Shown here one piece after another: positions 56,503 through 64,000 of a DNA stretch of 64,000 bases. Under the pieces are notes generated by a model. The model did no database searches. It was not told the origin of the DNA and saw only the letters and a program-made list of their open reading frames with translations. Origin of the DNA: JANNPJ01 sp965200525 (GTDB lineage Bacteria; Actinomycetota; Actinomycetes; Actinomycetales; Kineosporiaceae); the NCBI GenBank assembly GCA_965200525.1, contig OZ241368.1, positions 620,001 through 684,000 of the forward strand, read 5' to 3'. Numbering within the stretch: the first letter of the stretch is position 1; each line of letters opens with the position of its first letter. A program made the translations under genes and the position numbers.

Positions 56503-57374
56503 GCTCCTCGCCGGCACCGCGGATCAGCGTGGTGATGATGACCCGCGACCGGCGCGAGCAGGTGCTGCACGCCCTCCAGCAGCTGCACGACCTGCCGGAG
56601 CGACCGCCGGTCATCGTGGTCGACAACGGTTCCAGCGACGGCACGGCCGCCGCGATCGGCACCCACTTTCCGGACGTCACCGTGCTGAGCCCGGGCCGCA
56701 ATCTCGGGGCCTCGGCCCGCACCTTGGGAGTACGGGCTGCGACCACCCCGTACGTGGCCTTCAGCGACGACGACTCCTGGTGGGCCCCCGGCGCCCTGGC
56801 CCGAGCGGTGGATCACTTCGACGCCGCCGACCGCCTGGCGTTGCTGGCCGCCCGGATCCTGGTCGGCCCGCAGGAGCGACTCGACCCCACCTGCCCACAG
56901 ATGGCTGACAGCCCTCTGCCGGTGCTGCCCGACCTTCCCGGGCGATCGGTGCTGGGGTTCGTCGCCTGTGGGGCGGTGGTCCGGCGCAGCGCCTTCCTGC
57001 AGGTCGGCGGGTTCAGCCCGGTGATCTTCTTCCTGGGCGAGGAGACGGTTCTGGCCCAGGACCTGGCCGCGGCCGGCTGGGGCTTGGCCTACGTCGATGA
57101 CGTTGTCGCCCATCACCATCCGCAGCCGGGCCCGACCCGAGCCGGGCGTGCGCGCTTGCAGGCGCGCAACCAGTTGCTGTCGGCCTGGCTTCGCCGGCCC
57201 CTGACCGGCGCGATCCATGACACCTGGCAGCTGGCTCGCCGGGCTCGACTCCCGGAGGCTCGCGGTGCGCTGATCGATGCCGCCCGTCGCTCGCCGGCCG
57301 TGTGGGCCCAGCGCCGGGTCCTGCCACCGGAGGTCGAGGCCGAGGTCCGCAGCCTGGAGCGCAGCCGCCGGTGA
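56499..57374 (+). CDS. GT2-family glycosyltransferase (paralogue of 42552 gene)
   Basis: A 291-residue GT2 enzyme: VVMMTRDRREQVLHALQQLHDLPERPPVIVVDNGSSDGTAAAI, YVAFSDDDSWWAPGALARAVDHFDAADRLALLAARILVGP, and GEETVLAQDLAAAGW. Strongly similar to the GT2 at 42.5 kb along the whole length, so the two arose by duplication and now bracket the heptose operon. GTG 56499 overlaps the aldehyde dehydrogenase stop. Cytosolic; donor unknown. Confidence 0.87.
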   Translation: MSSSPAPRISVVMMTRDRREQVLHALQQLHDLPERPPVIVVDNGSSDGTAAAIGTHFPDVTVLSPGRNLGASARTLGVRAATTPYVAFSDDDSWWAPGALARAVDHFDAADRLALLAARILVGPQERLDPTCPQMADSPLPVLPDLPGRSVLGFVACGAVVRRSAFLQVGGFSPVIFFLGEETVLAQDLAAAGWGLAYVDDVVAHHHPQPGPTRAGRARLQARNQLLSAWLRRPLTGAIHDTWQLARRARLPEARGALIDAARRSPAVWAQRRVLPPEVEAEVRSLERSRR

Positions 57375-57376
57375 CG

Positions 57377-57392
57377 GCTGGCGCCGGCCAGC
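57377..57392 (+). terminator. Short hairpin after the GT2 gene
   Basis: GCTGGC-GCCG-GCCAGC, a 6-bp stem and 4-base loop, starting three bases past the stop. No T-run; plausible weak terminator of the aldehyde dehydrogenase-GT2 unit. Confidence 0.45.
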
Positions 57393-57443
57393 TTCAGGTG
57401 CCACCAATGTGCGGCCCCTCGCGACCGGTGGTAAATCGGACAG

Positions 57444-57713
57444 ATGCCTGACACGACCCATGGAATCGATCCGGCCCAGCTCGACGACGAGGACCTGCGA
57501 CGGGAGATGGCGCACCTGCACGAGACTCGCCATGCCACCGTGCTGGGCGGCAGCCAGAGCGCTCTGGAGAACCACACGAGCCGGATGCTGACTCTGGAAA
57601 CAGAGTTCTTGCACCGCTTTCCGCTGGACAGCGCGCCCGATGCCCAGCGCACGCGAGCCGGCAGTCGCGACCGCGCCGGTCAGGAGGTTCCCGGGCGCGA
57701 CGTCTCGGCCTGA
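57444..57713 (+). CDS. DUF6158-like small protein
   Basis: An 89-residue helical protein: GIDPAQLDDEDLRREMAHLHETRHATVLGGSQSALENHTSRMLTLETEFLHRFP. The pattern DxxLxRExxxLHxTRH...L..G...AL..H..RM..LE.E.L.R.P belongs to a family of short actinobacterial proteins, which I recall as DUF6158. The tail is Arg/Gly-rich. TAAATC lies six bases before the ATG, close to the leaderless pattern seen elsewhere. Often found near stress and sensory genes; role unknown. Confidence 0.75.
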   Translation: MPDTTHGIDPAQLDDEDLRREMAHLHETRHATVLGGSQSALENHTSRMLTLETEFLHRFPLDSAPDAQRTRAGSRDRAGQEVPGRDVSA

Positions 57714-57769
57714 CCCCTCGTTGCGAGCCTCCCTTCCGGGTGTGCCGCTAAGCAACGCGCCAGTAGCGC

Positions 57770-57798
57770 TTGAACAACTTTCGCCACGGTTGTACTGT
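57770..57798 (+). promoter_or_regulatory. Good sigma-70-type promoter for whiB, TTGAAC-17-TACTGT
   Basis: -35 TTGAAC (57770-57775), 17-bp spacer, -10 TACTGT (57793-57798). Predicted 5' leader of about 50 bases to the whiB ATG at 57857. The clearest two-box promoter in the window. Confidence 0.65.
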
Positions 57799-57856
57799 CG
57801 GGACCGAACCGAGGCCAAGCAGCGTGCCGGCGTTCTGCAGCTGTGCGGAGGTTCTG

Positions 57857-58174
57857 ATGGCCGAGTTGTCACGCCTGCCCGGACCCATTGCTGACATGTG
57901 GGAATGGCAACTACAAGGTGCGTGTCGAGACGCCGATTCCCGATTGTTCTTCCACCCCAGCAGTGAACGCGGGCCGGCCCGGATCAACCGGACTCGAAAC
58001 GCACTCATGATCTGTGCGGCCTGTCCGGTGCTGCAGGAATGCCGACGTCACGCGCTCACCGTGCGCGAGCCGTACGGCATCTGGGGTGGCCTCACCGAGG
58101 AACAGAGAAGCGCAATCCACCAGAGCCAGCGTCAGAGGACTGCCGGCCGTAGTGCAGCCACCGGCACCGACTGA
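57857..58174 (+). CDS. WhiB-family iron-sulfur transcription factor
   Basis: A 105-residue Wbl protein. The four cluster-binding cysteines are C23 (GACRDAD), C53, C56 (CAACPVLQ) and C62 (ECRRHAL); the G[VI]WGG turn is GIWGG (74-78), followed by a basic tail. It would bind a 4Fe-4S cluster and act with the housekeeping sigma factor region 4. ATG 57857 has CGGAGG six bases upstream; longer frames lie in the leader. Subtype (WhiB1, WhiB2 and so on) cannot be fixed by eye. Followed closely by the CheB-like gene. Confidence 0.93.
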   Translation: MAELSRLPGPIADMWEWQLQGACRDADSRLFFHPSSERGPARINRTRNALMICAACPVLQECRRHALTVREPYGIWGGLTEEQRSAIHQSQRQRTAGRSAATGTD

Positions 58175-58190
58175 GTCGAGCGACATTCCC

Positions 58191-59201
58191 GTGACCACGC
58201 ACCAGCACGGCGCCGCCCTTCCCCTGGTCGCCGTCGGCGGGTCGGCCGGCAGCTTGGGCCCGTTGATCGACTTGGCCGCCGCCCTGCCGGCGGACTTACC
58301 CGCGGCGGTGGTGGTGACCACTCATATCGGCGAGAGCCGCAGTCGCTTGGCTCCGATCCTGCACCGATCGGGATCGCTGCCGGCGATGCAGGCCCTCGAC
58401 GGGCAGGAACTGGAGCCCGGGCAGATCTATGTGGCCCCGCCGGGGCATCACCTGCTCGTGGCACAGGGGCGGATCAAGCTCAGTGCCGGTCCGCGAGTGA
58501 ACCGGCATCGACCGGCGATCGACGTCATGTTTGCGTCGGTCGCCGCAGCCGCCGGGCCCCGTGCGGTAGGGGTGGTTCTCTCCGGGGTACTGGACGACGG
58601 TGCCGTCGGATCGGCCCTGATCGCCAGCCGCGGAGGACCCGTGCTGGTCCAGGCGGTGAAGGAGGCGGAGTTTCCTCCGATGCCAGCCGCCGCGCTGGCC
58701 GCCGCTCCGGGGGCGGTGGAAACGAGCACCGCCGAGCTCGGCTCCCGGATCAGCGAACTGATCGCCCGAGGATGGCAGTCCACAGCCACTGCCGGGCCCG
58801 TCACAGAGGATGCCCAGATGAACATGGCCGACAGTGACGACCCCGCCTTCCTCTCCGAAGGTGAAAGCAGACTGACCCGGCTGGCCTGCCCGGAGTGCGG
58901 CGGAGCCCTGGCCGAGGTCGACCTGCCGCAGATCACATACTTCCGCTGCCACGTCGGCCACCAGTACGGGCCGCAAACCCTTGCAGACGCCCAGGCTGAA
59001 GCGGTCGAGGCGAAGTTATGGAGCGCTGTGGCCGCCCTGGAGGAGCAGGCCGCATTTCATCGCTACCTCATCGCCGCCCGGGCAGGGTCGTCCAATGAGC
59101 CCGACCCCGACGAACGCACGCGCCGGATCGCCGAGCGGGCCCAGTCTCTGCGCGAGCAGGTCCGCCGCTGGAGCGCGGACCTGCAAGCGCCTGTGCAGTA
59201 G
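58191..59201 (+). CDS. Orphan CheB-type methylesterase domain with C-terminal zinc-ribbon and helix
   Basis: A 336-residue protein. Residues 10-185 form a CheB methylesterase domain with S18 (VGGSAGS), H45 (VTTHIGES) and D136 (SGVLDDGAVG), plus YVAPPGHHLLV. There is no receiver domain in front. Residues 215-260 carry a zinc-binding-like CPECGGAL ... FRCHVGHQYG, and the rest is a charged helix (LWSAVAALEEQAAFHRYL). GTG 58191 is the best start, with only a weak RBS. No CheR, MCP or flagellar gene is nearby, so classical chemotaxis is unlikely. Just downstream of whiB. Confidence 0.82.
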   Translation: MTTHQHGAALPLVAVGGSAGSLGPLIDLAAALPADLPAAVVVTTHIGESRSRLAPILHRSGSLPAMQALDGQELEPGQIYVAPPGHHLLVAQGRIKLSAGPRVNRHRPAIDVMFASVAAAAGPRAVGVVLSGVLDDGAVGSALIASRGGPVLVQAVKEAEFPPMPAAALAAAPGAVETSTAELGSRISELIARGWQSTATAGPVTEDAQMNMADSDDPAFLSEGESRLTRLACPECGGALAEVDLPQITYFRCHVGHQYGPQTLADAQAEAVEAKLWSAVAALEEQAAFHRYLIAARAGSSNEPDPDERTRRIAERAQSLREQVRRWSADLQAPVQ

Positions 59202-59242
59202 CAACTCCATCATCTCGGACGAGCGTCCCCGGCCTCGCCCGA

Positions 59243-59266
59243 TGCATCGGCGTCTCCGACGATGCA
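59243..59266 (+). terminator. Hairpin downstream of the CheB-like gene
   Basis: TGCATCG-N10-CGATGCA, 41 bp past the stop. In the same 321-bp gap lie an extended -10 (TGATAATGT, TAATGT at 59303-59308), which could start the next transcript, and a CCACCGGTGG palindrome (59365-59374). No further gene is seen in 59202-59522. Confidence 0.4.
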
Positions 59267-59522
59267 CGGCGCTCAGCAGGTGTGAGCAGGATTGCGCACT
59301 GATAATGTTCAGCTCAGACTGTGGTCGTCGCCGAGGCGGAGGCCCGTTGGTGGACGCAGTAATCCCACCGGTGGTGAGTCCGTTCTGTCGCGGGCCTGCG
59401 CAGCACCTTGCACCAGCTGGCAATCGGTGCGAGGTCTTCACCTCCGACCCGTCGGATAAGTGGACCACGGCCCTCAGCCCCGGGGCCGGCCAATCGGCAC
59501 GGTGACAGAAGCAGGCGCGACA

Positions 59523-60257
59523 ATGATCGAGCAGTCCGGGCCTGGCGGGCCTGGTGGGCCCAGTGGGCCTGGTGACGCCTACGGGCAATTGGCCAAGATC
59601 GCACTGACTGGCGAGCCGCTGGGCAGCGTGCTGAGGCAGGTGGCCCGCCTGGCCCGGGACTTGATCCCCGGTGCCGACGACGTGTCGGTCACCCTGGTCG
59701 AAGGCGGCAAGCCACGCACCGTGGCCTTCGCCGGCGACCTGGCCGTCCCTCTCGACGAGCGGCAGTACCAGGACGGCTTCGGTCCCTGCATCGATGCGGC
59801 CGTCTCCGGTCACACGCTCACCATTGTTGACACCTCGCGCGCCGAGGTCTATCCGCACTTCTGCCGCGAGGCCCGCCGGGCTGGCGTCCACCACACCCTC
59901 TCGATGGGGATCGCGGGCTCTCCAGACACCTCTGCCGGTATGAATTTCTATGGCCTGGGCCCGGCCGGCCCTTTCGGTCAGGAGGCTCAGGCCACTGCCC
60001 GGGCCTTCGCCGACTACGCCGGGGTAGCGATCATGAATGCCGCCACCTACGACGGCGCCCTGCGGCAGGTGAGCCAGATGCACGAGGCCATGGCATCGCG
60101 GGCCGGTATCGAGCAGGCCAAGGGCATCATCATGGCTCAGCGGCGCTGCAGCGCCGACGAAGCCTTCGCCCTTCTGGTGTCCCTGTCGTCCAAGAGCAAT
60201 CGTAAAGTGCGCGACGTGGCGATCGCCATCATCGAGCAAGCCACCCGAGCAACCTGA
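59523..60257 (+). CDS. GAF-ANTAR domain protein (RNA-binding antiterminator)
   Basis: A 244-residue regulator. A Gly/Pro-rich start is followed by a GAF domain (about 25-160; PLGSVLRQVARLARDLIPGADDVSVTLVEGG ... YQDGFGPCIDAAVSG ... SMGIAG) and an ANTAR domain (about 185-240; AMASRAGIEQAKGIIMAQRRCSADEAFALLVSLSSKSNRKVRDVAIAII). ANTAR proteins bind paired hairpins in nascent RNA and prevent termination. The GAF domain would sense a small ligand, redox state or light. ATG 59523 is preferred; GTG 59502 is possible. Confidence 0.87.
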   Translation: MIEQSGPGGPGGPSGPGDAYGQLAKIALTGEPLGSVLRQVARLARDLIPGADDVSVTLVEGGKPRTVAFAGDLAVPLDERQYQDGFGPCIDAAVSGHTLTIVDTSRAEVYPHFCREARRAGVHHTLSMGIAGSPDTSAGMNFYGLGPAGPFGQEAQATARAFADYAGVAIMNAATYDGALRQVSQMHEAMASRAGIEQAKGIIMAQRRCSADEAFALLVSLSSKSNRKVRDVAIAIIEQATRAT

Positions 60258-60411
60258 ATCAGGGCGCGGCGCGACCATGGACAGGACCGAGATTTGCCGA
60301 CCTGAGCCGCCAACGACGACTCGACGCACCGTCGAGGTCAACTGTCGCGCGCGGTGATGATCGGAGATGATGCAACGGGGTCGCTGCATTCCCGGGATGC
60401 GGCGCACCCAA

Positions 60412-60446
60412 GGCTCCGGAAGTTCAAGCCGCGGGCTTCCGGAGCC
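60412..60446 (+). terminator. 11-bp hairpin with following T-run
   Basis: GGCTCCGGAAG-N13-CTTCCGGAGCC, then GCCCCAATTTT. It lies 154 bp past the GAF-ANTAR stop and 50 bp before the next ANTAR gene. It could end the former transcript or act as an attenuator in the leader of the latter, which would suit ANTAR control. A second small hairpin CTCGAC-N5-GTCGAG is at 60320-60336. Confidence 0.55.
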
Positions 60447-60496
60447 GCCCCAATTTTCATCGCACTCACCCACATTCGGGAGGTGAAGGAGACCTC

Positions 60497-61807
60497 ATGG
60501 CATCCCCGCAAGAAATCACCCGGTTCCTCACCGATCTGAATGACCGGCGTGAACGCCTGTTGAGCCTGGTCGAGCCCACCGGACCCCGCCAGGAAGCCCT
60601 CGTCAGCGAGCTGCACGAGCTGGCCGAGCAACTGATCGTCGCCGACGAGGAACTTCGGGTGCAGGCTGAGGAGCTGGCTGAGGCCAATCGGCGTCTGCAG
60701 GCCTGGGCGGCCCGCCCCGGCGCCGGAGACCTCGACTCCTTCGAGGCCACCGTGTCCACCGATCATCGCGGGCTGGTGCGAGACACCAACCGGGCGGCCG
60801 ACCAGCTGGTTCTGCGACCGGTCATTCGCCTGCAGCCGCGACCGATCGCCACCTGGTTCGCTGTCGAGGACCGCTCCGCCGTCCGTTCGCTGATCAGCCG
60901 CCTGCGGGACGGCAGCCAGAGCGCCGCCCTCGATGCCGCCGTGATTCTGCGGCCCGACGGGACGTCCGTGCCGGTTGCGATCTCCGTGCGCCGAGCCGGC
61001 CAGCAGTGGGACGGCGAGGACGGCTTCGTGTGGACGCTTCGGCCGGTCACCGCCGATTCGTCCGCGCCCCCGGTCACCACGCGATCGCCCCTCCGGGCCA
61101 CGGGCCAGAACGAGCTCATCTCTGACCTGGCCTCAGTCGCGACCAGCTTGGCCCAGCTGAATGACCCGACGGCGGTTCTTGAGGCCACCGTCGATGCGGC
61201 TCTGCGCCTGATTCCCGAGGCCGACCACGCCGCGGCCTGCCTGAGGCCGGGAGCCGGCGGTACTCAGGTTGGCCGAGCCGGCGACGAAACCGCCGACGCC
61301 CTGGAGAGCGCCGGCCGCCACGTGCACCAGGGCCCGACCCAGGAGGTCCTGGCCCACCCGGCACCCGTCTACGTACGTGATCTGCGCCGCGAGAACCAGC
61401 GCTGGCCGGCCGTGGTGGCGATCGGATCGGGCCTGGGGGTCCGCAGCACCATGTCGGTCCCCATCCCCGTTCCACTGCGCAATCCGCAACCGGCCGCCGT
61501 GACGTTGTACGCGCAGACCGTCAACGCCTTTGACGACCGTTCCCAGTTCATCGCCTCGATGCTGGCCGCCCATGCCGGTGTGGCCCTGGCCCGGGCGATC
61601 TCCGAGGAACAGCTACGGACCGGGCTCGAGCGCCGTCAGCACATTGGCGAGGCGGTCGGTGTCCTGGTCGAACGCCACAAGATCACTACCGACGCGGCGT
61701 TCAGGCAACTGGTCGAGATCTCCAACACCCACAACATCAAGGTGCGTGACCTGGCTCGGGCCATCGTGGAGACCGGGCAGGAACCGGCCGACGTGCCGCT
61801 GTCCTGA
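60497..61807 (+). CDS. Coiled-coil/PAS/GAF/ANTAR regulator
   Basis: A 436-residue multidomain sensor. N-terminal coiled coil (about 5-75; HELAEQLIVADEELRVQAEELAEANRRLQAW), PAS-like domain (about 80-185), GAF domain (about 205-370; ISDLASVATSLAQLNDPTAVLEATVDAALRLIPEADHAAACL ... RSTMSVPIPV), and ANTAR domain (about 375-430; GLERRQHIGEAVGVLVERHKITTDAAFRQLVEISNTHNIKVRDLARAIV). ATG 60497 has GAAGGAG upstream. The second ANTAR protein in 2.3 kb, it may share RNA targets with the first. Confidence 0.87.
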   Translation: MASPQEITRFLTDLNDRRERLLSLVEPTGPRQEALVSELHELAEQLIVADEELRVQAEELAEANRRLQAWAARPGAGDLDSFEATVSTDHRGLVRDTNRAADQLVLRPVIRLQPRPIATWFAVEDRSAVRSLISRLRDGSQSAALDAAVILRPDGTSVPVAISVRRAGQQWDGEDGFVWTLRPVTADSSAPPVTTRSPLRATGQNELISDLASVATSLAQLNDPTAVLEATVDAALRLIPEADHAAACLRPGAGGTQVGRAGDETADALESAGRHVHQGPTQEVLAHPAPVYVRDLRRENQRWPAVVAIGSGLGVRSTMSVPIPVPLRNPQPAAVTLYAQTVNAFDDRSQFIASMLAAHAGVALARAISEEQLRTGLERRQHIGEAVGVLVERHKITTDAAFRQLVEISNTHNIKVRDLARAIVETGQEPADVPLS

Positions 61808-61818
61808 GGAAGTGGGCC

Positions 61819-62172
61819 TCAGGACGGCGCGCTTCGCTGGACGGCACCGCACCGAGGGCATCGCGGCCACGGAGCCGCCGCGGGCGCCCGGAAGAGATGG
61901 CCGCATCGCCATCGGATGACCCCGTACCAGCCGATGCGCCCGGTGCAGGCGTAATAGACGTCACCCTCCACCGCGTCGTTCAGGCTGCGGGGCTGAGCCT
62001 GATCGCAGATGTCGCAGACCGTCTCCTGGAGAACCGCGACGGGGACCAGCTGCTGGGGAAGCATTTCGGAGCCGGTCAACGGCACCGGGATGTCACGGAT
62101 GGTCGAGTGGGAGGTCACCTCCGCGCAGACCGCGCAACGCAGGTATACGACATCCGCCGGTGGCAAAGTCAT
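61819..62172 (-). CDS. Multi-CxxC (zinc-ribbon) protein, unknown function
   Basis: A 117-residue protein with three cysteine pairs: LRCAVCAEVTSH near the start, ETVCDICDQ in the middle and a C-terminal RWRCGHLFRAPAAAPWPRCPRCGAV ribbon. Between them lies an Ile/Pro/Val-rich beta region (TIRDIPVPL). The pattern suggests two or more zinc sites in a nucleic-acid- or protein-binding module. ATG 62172 has GGAG eight bases upstream. Convergent with the ANTAR gene, 11 bp apart. Family not recognised. Confidence 0.65.
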   Translation of the reverse strand: MTLPPADVVYLRCAVCAEVTSHSTIRDIPVPLTGSEMLPQQLVPVAVLQETVCDICDQAQPRSLNDAVEGDVYYACTGRIGWYGVIRWRCGHLFRAPAAAPWPRCPRCGAVQRSAPS

Positions 62173-62395
62173 CGTGATCGCTCCGGACACTGGGTCTGCG
62201 CTCGCCGCACCTGCTGGGGACGTACGGCTCTGCCGTGATCTCGACCTGCTCAGGATGAGCTGTCCCCCGAGGCGGTGCAATTCGATCTAGCGCCCTCAAA
62301 ACCGGCTCGGCTGCAGACAATCACGGCCGAGCAGCCCGCCGTCTTGCGCAATCGGCCGCACCTTCTACCGTGACCATGACGAGAGGGGTACGACC

Positions 62396-63193
62396 ATGGA
62401 CTTCACACCACGATCGGCCATCGTGACCGCCGGCGACTCCGGGATCGGCCGGGCGGTGGCCGTCGCCCTGGCCGAGGCCGGTCTGGACATCGCGCTGACC
62501 TGGCACGAGGACGAGCAAGGAGCCAAGGACACCGCCGCGGAGGTGCAGAGCCACGGGCGGCGGGCAGTCATTGCTCACCTCGACACCAGCGACGCACCGG
62601 GCTGTGGCGACGTCATCGACTCTCTGATCGGCGAACTCGGCGGGGTCGACGTATTCGTGAACAACGCGGGCACCGGCGATGGGACGGCCTTCCTGGAACT
62701 GGACTACACCACCTGGCGCCGAACAGTGGCCACGGATCTGGACGGCGCGTTCGTGTGTATCCAGCGCGCCGCCCGGCACATGGTCGAGGCCGACCACGGC
62801 GGCCGGATCATCGCGATCACCAGCGTGCACGAACACCAACCGCGAGTCGGGTCGGCCGCCTACGACGCCGCCAAGCACGGCCTCGGCGGGCTGATCAAGA
62901 CGATCGCCCTGGAACTGGGAGGTCACGGCATCACCGCCAACAGCGTAGCTCCGGGCGAGATCGCCACCCCCATGACCGGTCAGGCGGACGAGGATCCCCA
63001 CCGGACGAGCCGGCCCGGAGTGCCTCTGGGGCGGCCCGGCGATGCCCGCGAGATCGCCGCCGTCGTGGCCTTCCTGGCTTCTCCGGCGTCCAGCTACGTC
63101 ACCGGCGCCTCCTGGGCCGTGGACGGCGGCATGTTGCAGATGGGCCCGCAGGCCGGCTCGCACATCACGTCCGACGACTGGCGCACCAGCTGA
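62396..63193 (+). CDS. Short-chain dehydrogenase/reductase
   Basis: A 265-residue classical SDR: AIVTAGDSGIGRAVAVALAEAG (glycine motif with TAG in place of TGG), VFVNNAGTGDG, ITSVHEHQPRVGSAAYDAAKHGLGGLIKTIALELG (Ser, Tyr, Lys), and GASWAVDGGM. The SVHEHxP segment is typical of glucose-1-dehydrogenase-like and general-stress SDRs. RBS GAGAGGGG precedes ATG 62396. A TACCGT -10-like box lies 24 bp upstream. Substrate unknown. Confidence 0.9.
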   Translation: MDFTPRSAIVTAGDSGIGRAVAVALAEAGLDIALTWHEDEQGAKDTAAEVQSHGRRAVIAHLDTSDAPGCGDVIDSLIGELGGVDVFVNNAGTGDGTAFLELDYTTWRRTVATDLDGAFVCIQRAARHMVEADHGGRIIAITSVHEHQPRVGSAAYDAAKHGLGGLIKTIALELGGHGITANSVAPGEIATPMTGQADEDPHRTSRPGVPLGRPGDAREIAAVVAFLASPASSYVTGASWAVDGGMLQMGPQAGSHITSDDWRTS

Positions 63194-63212
63194 CGAGCCC
63201 GGTTCGCGGCGT

Positions 63213-63906
63213 TCAGCTCAACTGCGGCCAGAAGAAGAGGCCCTCGGGATCGTGGCGAGTCATGCGGTAAGCCACGGTGATGGCATCCCCGGGCGTAGGC
63301 CGCCAGCGCGTCGGCAGCGATCAGGGTCCGCCGGGGCCAGCCCGTTCCGCAGGTGGTGTACAGGTTCAGGGCCGCGGCAATGTTGGCGGCCGAGGGGATG
63401 GACACCGAAAGGACAGCCGTGACGCCGTTGACCCGAGCGGCGACGCTCCACGGGTCGGTGTGGTCATCAGCCACGCGGACGTCGTGGTGCCTGACCTCCT
63501 CGCCGTAGGCAGCGTCGATGCATGGCCCCCGACCGTCACGGTACTGCGCCTCGTCGATGGCCAGGGCCCGCTCGTCGGAGTGCCCGATCGTGGCCGGGCG
63601 ACCCCGGTGTATGACCGTGATGCTGGCCGCGGCGCACTCGGGGACGGCCTCGCAGGCCATCTGAGCGACGGCGCCGAGAAGTTCTCCCAGATCGGTGGTC
63701 ACGACCAGCAGGTCCAGCAGGCGGGCCGGGATCGAATCGTCCAATGCTCGCTTCGCGCAACCATTATCGGCAACCGTCTCGCCCGAGGCCACCCGGGGAA
63801 CGGGCATGAACAACATGGTCACCACGCCCTGCTCAGCCAAGCGATCCGGGTCAGAGGGCACGGGCCGGTCGTCGGGGGCCTCGTACAGATCGTCGTCGTA
63901 TTTCAT
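63213..63906 (-). pseudogene. GAF-domain protein with an apparent one-base frameshift
   Basis: The ATG at 63906 opens a GAF-domain frame (ARLLDLLVVTTDLGELLGAVAQMACEAVP ... YRDGRGPCIDAAYGEEV ... TAVLSVSIPSAANIAAALNLY). After ADALAAYA near 63294 the frame turns into Arg/His-rich sequence and runs 100 bp into the SDR gene. Removing one base in the CCCCGGG run at 63287-63293 restores GDAITVAYRMTRHDPEGLFF and a TGA at 63213, a natural GAF end that avoids the overlap. About 230 residues would result. It is either a recent mutation or a sequencing error. No ANTAR domain. Past the start, 63907-64000 shows nothing I can name. Confidence 0.72.
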
Positions 63907-64000
63907 GGAGCGCTACTCCGACCTCAGCGCGTGCACATGAGCCCCGGGTCTGAGGGCTTGAGCAGAAATCCAGTGCCGCGAGCAAAATCTACTGCCGCCG

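Noticed and set aside
53257..56517. 1086-codon minus-strand frame covering the carbamoyltransferase
   Set aside because: Homology begins at the ATG at 54918; the upstream part is antisense to the aldehyde dehydrogenase gene.
1..64000. tRNA or rRNA genes, CRISPR arrays, intact transposases, integrases or prophage genes
   Set aside because: None seen on reading; repeats present are short operators, hairpins or local duplications only. A tRNA scan was not possible here.

Overview
The window looks like chromosomal DNA of a high-GC actinomycete. GC is strongly biased to third codon positions, GTG and TTG starts are frequent, and many neighbouring genes overlap by four bases (ATGA or GTGA). Typical actinobacterial families are present: a WhiB protein, ANTAR-domain regulators, a DUF6158-like protein and MscL with a C-terminal zinc ribbon. 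I cannot assign a genus. I saw no tRNA, rRNA, CRISPR array, intact insertion sequence or prophage.

Layout. 1-5.9 kb: an aromatic or hydroxy-acid catabolic cluster (LigA/LigB-like dioxygenase, citryl-CoA-lyase-like protein, CaiB/BaiF CoA-transferase, divergent amidohydrolase, IclR regulator). 6-9.8 kb: lipoprotein, VOC protein, a TetR/MFS efflux pair with tandem palindromic operators, and MscL. 9.9-13.5 kb: two tandem paralogous single-pass extracytoplasmic proteins with six conserved cysteines, plus a small membrane protein. 13.5-18.3 kb: NarL-type two-component system divergent from a MacB-like ABC transporter. 18.3-24.2 kb: secreted FxLYD-like protein, caspase-fold protein with an EF-hand-like loop, small proteins, alpha/beta hydrolase, MOSC protein. 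24.2-27.7 kb: an Asp-box (BNR) repeat protein whose C-terminal domain is repeated as a free-standing gene next door. 27.7-34.7 kb: GAPDH, GlxA-type AraC regulator, a patch of gene debris, a TetR/saccharopine-dehydrogenase-like divergent pair, a membrane LuxR regulator and small proteins. 34.8-42.5 kb: GH15 enzyme and SDR; a five-gene operon around an atypical Nramp transporter that begins with a 30-residue membrane ORF; a second MFS pump; a YihY/BrkB protein.

42.5-57.4 kb is the most striking block. It is a nine-gene, translationally coupled operon with enzymes for nucleotide-activated heptose: GmhA isomerase, HldE-type kinase/nucleotidyltransferase, and a GmhB-type phosphatase fused behind a GT2 glycosyltransferase. 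The same operon carries two heptosyltransferase-like GT9 enzymes, two GT4-like enzymes, an SDR and a carbamoyltransferase. UDP-xylose synthase-like, aldehyde dehydrogenase and two paralogous GT2 genes flank it. This is an LPS-core-style toolkit in a Gram-positive background, without a flippase, polymerase or ligase in view.

57.4-64 kb is sensory: DUF6158-like protein, WhiB, orphan CheB-like methylesterase with a zinc ribbon, GAF-ANTAR, PAS-GAF-ANTAR, a zinc-ribbon protein, an SDR, and a GAF gene that appears frameshifted.

A recurring feature is an apparently leaderless promoter: at least eleven gene starts have TAnnnT exactly 6-7 bases before the ATG or GTG. This fixed several starts and exposed one unlisted small gene.
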